This document shows positions 4,713 through 5,440 of a stretch of 5,440 nt of DNA, piece by piece. The stretch spans positions 1-5,440 of the forward strand of contig JAQSDT010000217.1 in NCBI GenBank assembly GCA_029946075.1, in the 5' to 3' direction. Numbering within the stretch: the first letter of the stretch is position 1; each line of letters opens with the position of its first letter. The translations under genes were made by a program, and so were the position numbers. The stretch comes from a bacterium. GTDB lineage: Bacteria > Pseudomonadota > Alphaproteobacteria > Rhizobiales > Xanthobacteraceae. A model generated the notes under the pieces. The model did no database searches. It was not told the origin of the DNA and saw nothing but the letters and a program-made list of their open reading frames with translations.

Positions 4713-5440
4713 ATGAAGATTGCCGTTGCCAAGGAAATCGATCCGTCCGAACCGCGGGTTGCCGTTTCGCCCGACACCGTGAAGAAGTTCAAGGCGCTCG
4801 GCGTCGACGTCGCGATCGAGCCGGGTGCGGGCATCAAATCGGGCATGCCGGATTCGGATTTCACCGCGGTCGGCGCCACCGTCAGCGCCGATGCCCTGAA
4901 GGACGCCGACATCGTCATCAAGGTAAAGCGGCCCGAGGCCAGCGAGCTTGCGAGCTACAAGCGCGGCGCGCTGGTGATCGCGATCATGGATCCCTATGGC
5001 AACGAGGCGGCGCTGAAGACCATCGCCGATGCCGGCGTCTCGGCCTTCGCGATGGAACTGATGCCGCGCATCACCCGCGCGCAGGTCATGGACGTGCTGT
5101 CCAGCCAGGCCAACCTCGCCGGCTACCGCGCGGTGATCGAGGCCGCCGAATCCTTCGGCCGCGCCTTCCCGATGATGATGACCGCCGCCGGCACCGTTCC
5201 CGCCGCAAAGGTGTTCGTGATGGGCGTCGGCGTTGCCGGCCTGCAGGCGATCGCGACCGCGCGGCGTCTCGGCGCCGTCGTCACCGCGACCGACGTGCGC
5301 CCGGCGACCAAGGAACAGGTTGAATCGCTCGGCGCCAAATTCCTCGCGGTCGAGGACGAGGAATTCAAGAACGCCCAGACCGCCGGCGGCTACGCCAAGG
5401 AAATGTCGAAAGAGTATCAGGCCAAGCAGGCCGCGCTCAC
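4713..5440 (+). CDS. pntA: NAD(P) transhydrogenase subunit alpha, 3' end missing
   Basis: N-terminal 242 residues of the NAD(H)-binding component (domain I) of the proton-translocating transhydrogenase. This inner-membrane complex uses the proton gradient to reduce NADP+ with NADH. MKIAVAKEI and EPRVAVSPDTVKK (13-25) are typical of the family start. The domain I loop MPRITRAQVMD (117-127) holds Arg119, Gln124 and Asp127, matching Arg127, Gln132 and Asp135 of the Rhodospirillum rubrum enzyme, and SSQANLAGYRAV (130-141) follows. The Rossmann motif is GVGVAGLQA (171-179), with the acidic Asp194 in TATDVRP after the second strand. The ATG at 4713 has GGAGG (4704-4708) four bases upstream. Alanine dehydrogenase is related but is unlikely given the PRITRAQ loop. 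Whether the alpha chain is split (PntAA/PntAB), as in many alphaproteobacteria, cannot be seen here. Confidence 0.95.
   Translation, partial: MKIAVAKEIDPSEPRVAVSPDTVKKFKALGVDVAIEPGAGIKSGMPDSDFTAVGATVSADALKDADIVIKVKRPEASELASYKRGALVIAIMDPYGNEAALKTIADAGVSAFAMELMPRITRAQVMDVLSSQANLAGYRAVIEAAESFGRAFPMMMTAAGTVPAAKVFVMGVGVAGLQAIATARRLGAVVTATDVRPATKEQVESLGAKFLAVEDEEFKNAQTAGGYAKEMSKEYQAKQAAL

Noticed and set aside
1..5440. Mobile element, CRISPR, tRNA or phage attachment site that could explain the AbrB-Doc cassette
   Set aside because: No transposase, terminal inverted repeats, target-site duplications, spaced direct repeats or cloverleaf sequence were seen by eye on either strand.

Overview
The window looks like chromosomal DNA from an alphaproteobacterium of the Bradyrhizobium / Rhodopseudomonas / Afipia type (Nitrobacteraceae). 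This is inferred from high GC, strong G/C preference at third codon positions, the very short aa3-type cytochrome c oxidase subunit IV gene placed just upstream of the NAD(P) transhydrogenase alpha gene, and the general protein style. No database search was possible. No rRNA, tRNA, CRISPR array or insertion sequence was seen.

Layout, left to right. (1) 1-1377, plus strand: C-terminal three quarters of an M3-family oligoendopeptidase (PepF type); its start lies outside the window. (2) 1473-2057, plus: a small Tat-exported intradiol ring-cleavage dioxygenase with all four iron ligands. (3) 2054-2833, minus: a membrane sterol desaturase / fatty acid hydroxylase family protein. It converges on the dioxygenase, and the two stop codons overlap inside one CTAG. 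(4) 2834-2919: a compact divergent promoter region with two similar 13-bp palindromes, the likely operators of (5) a TetR-type regulator at 2920-3615, plus, starting with TTG. (6) 3624-4340, plus: a two-gene toxin-antitoxin-like cassette, an AbrB/MazE-type protein followed by a Doc/Fic-type protein overlapping by ATGA. It has its own palindromic promoter and an exceptionally strong ribosome binding site. The Doc protein has proline where the family has its catalytic histidine. (7) 4423-4575, plus: a 50-residue aa3-type cytochrome c oxidase subunit IV, too short for usual ORF cutoffs. (8) 4576-4712: a leader region with three hairpins. (9) 4713 to the window end, plus: the N-terminal 242 residues of the NAD(P) transhydrogenase alpha subunit (PntA).

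The genes form several independent units rather than one pathway. The clearest local circuit is the TetR regulator with the divergent desaturase/hydroxylase. The AbrB-Doc pair is a self-contained accessory cassette between that circuit and the energy-metabolism genes (oxidase subunit IV, transhydrogenase). The most interesting points are the altered Doc active site, the helically phased operator pair, and the hairpin-rich leader before pntA. I found no convincing large undescribed system.
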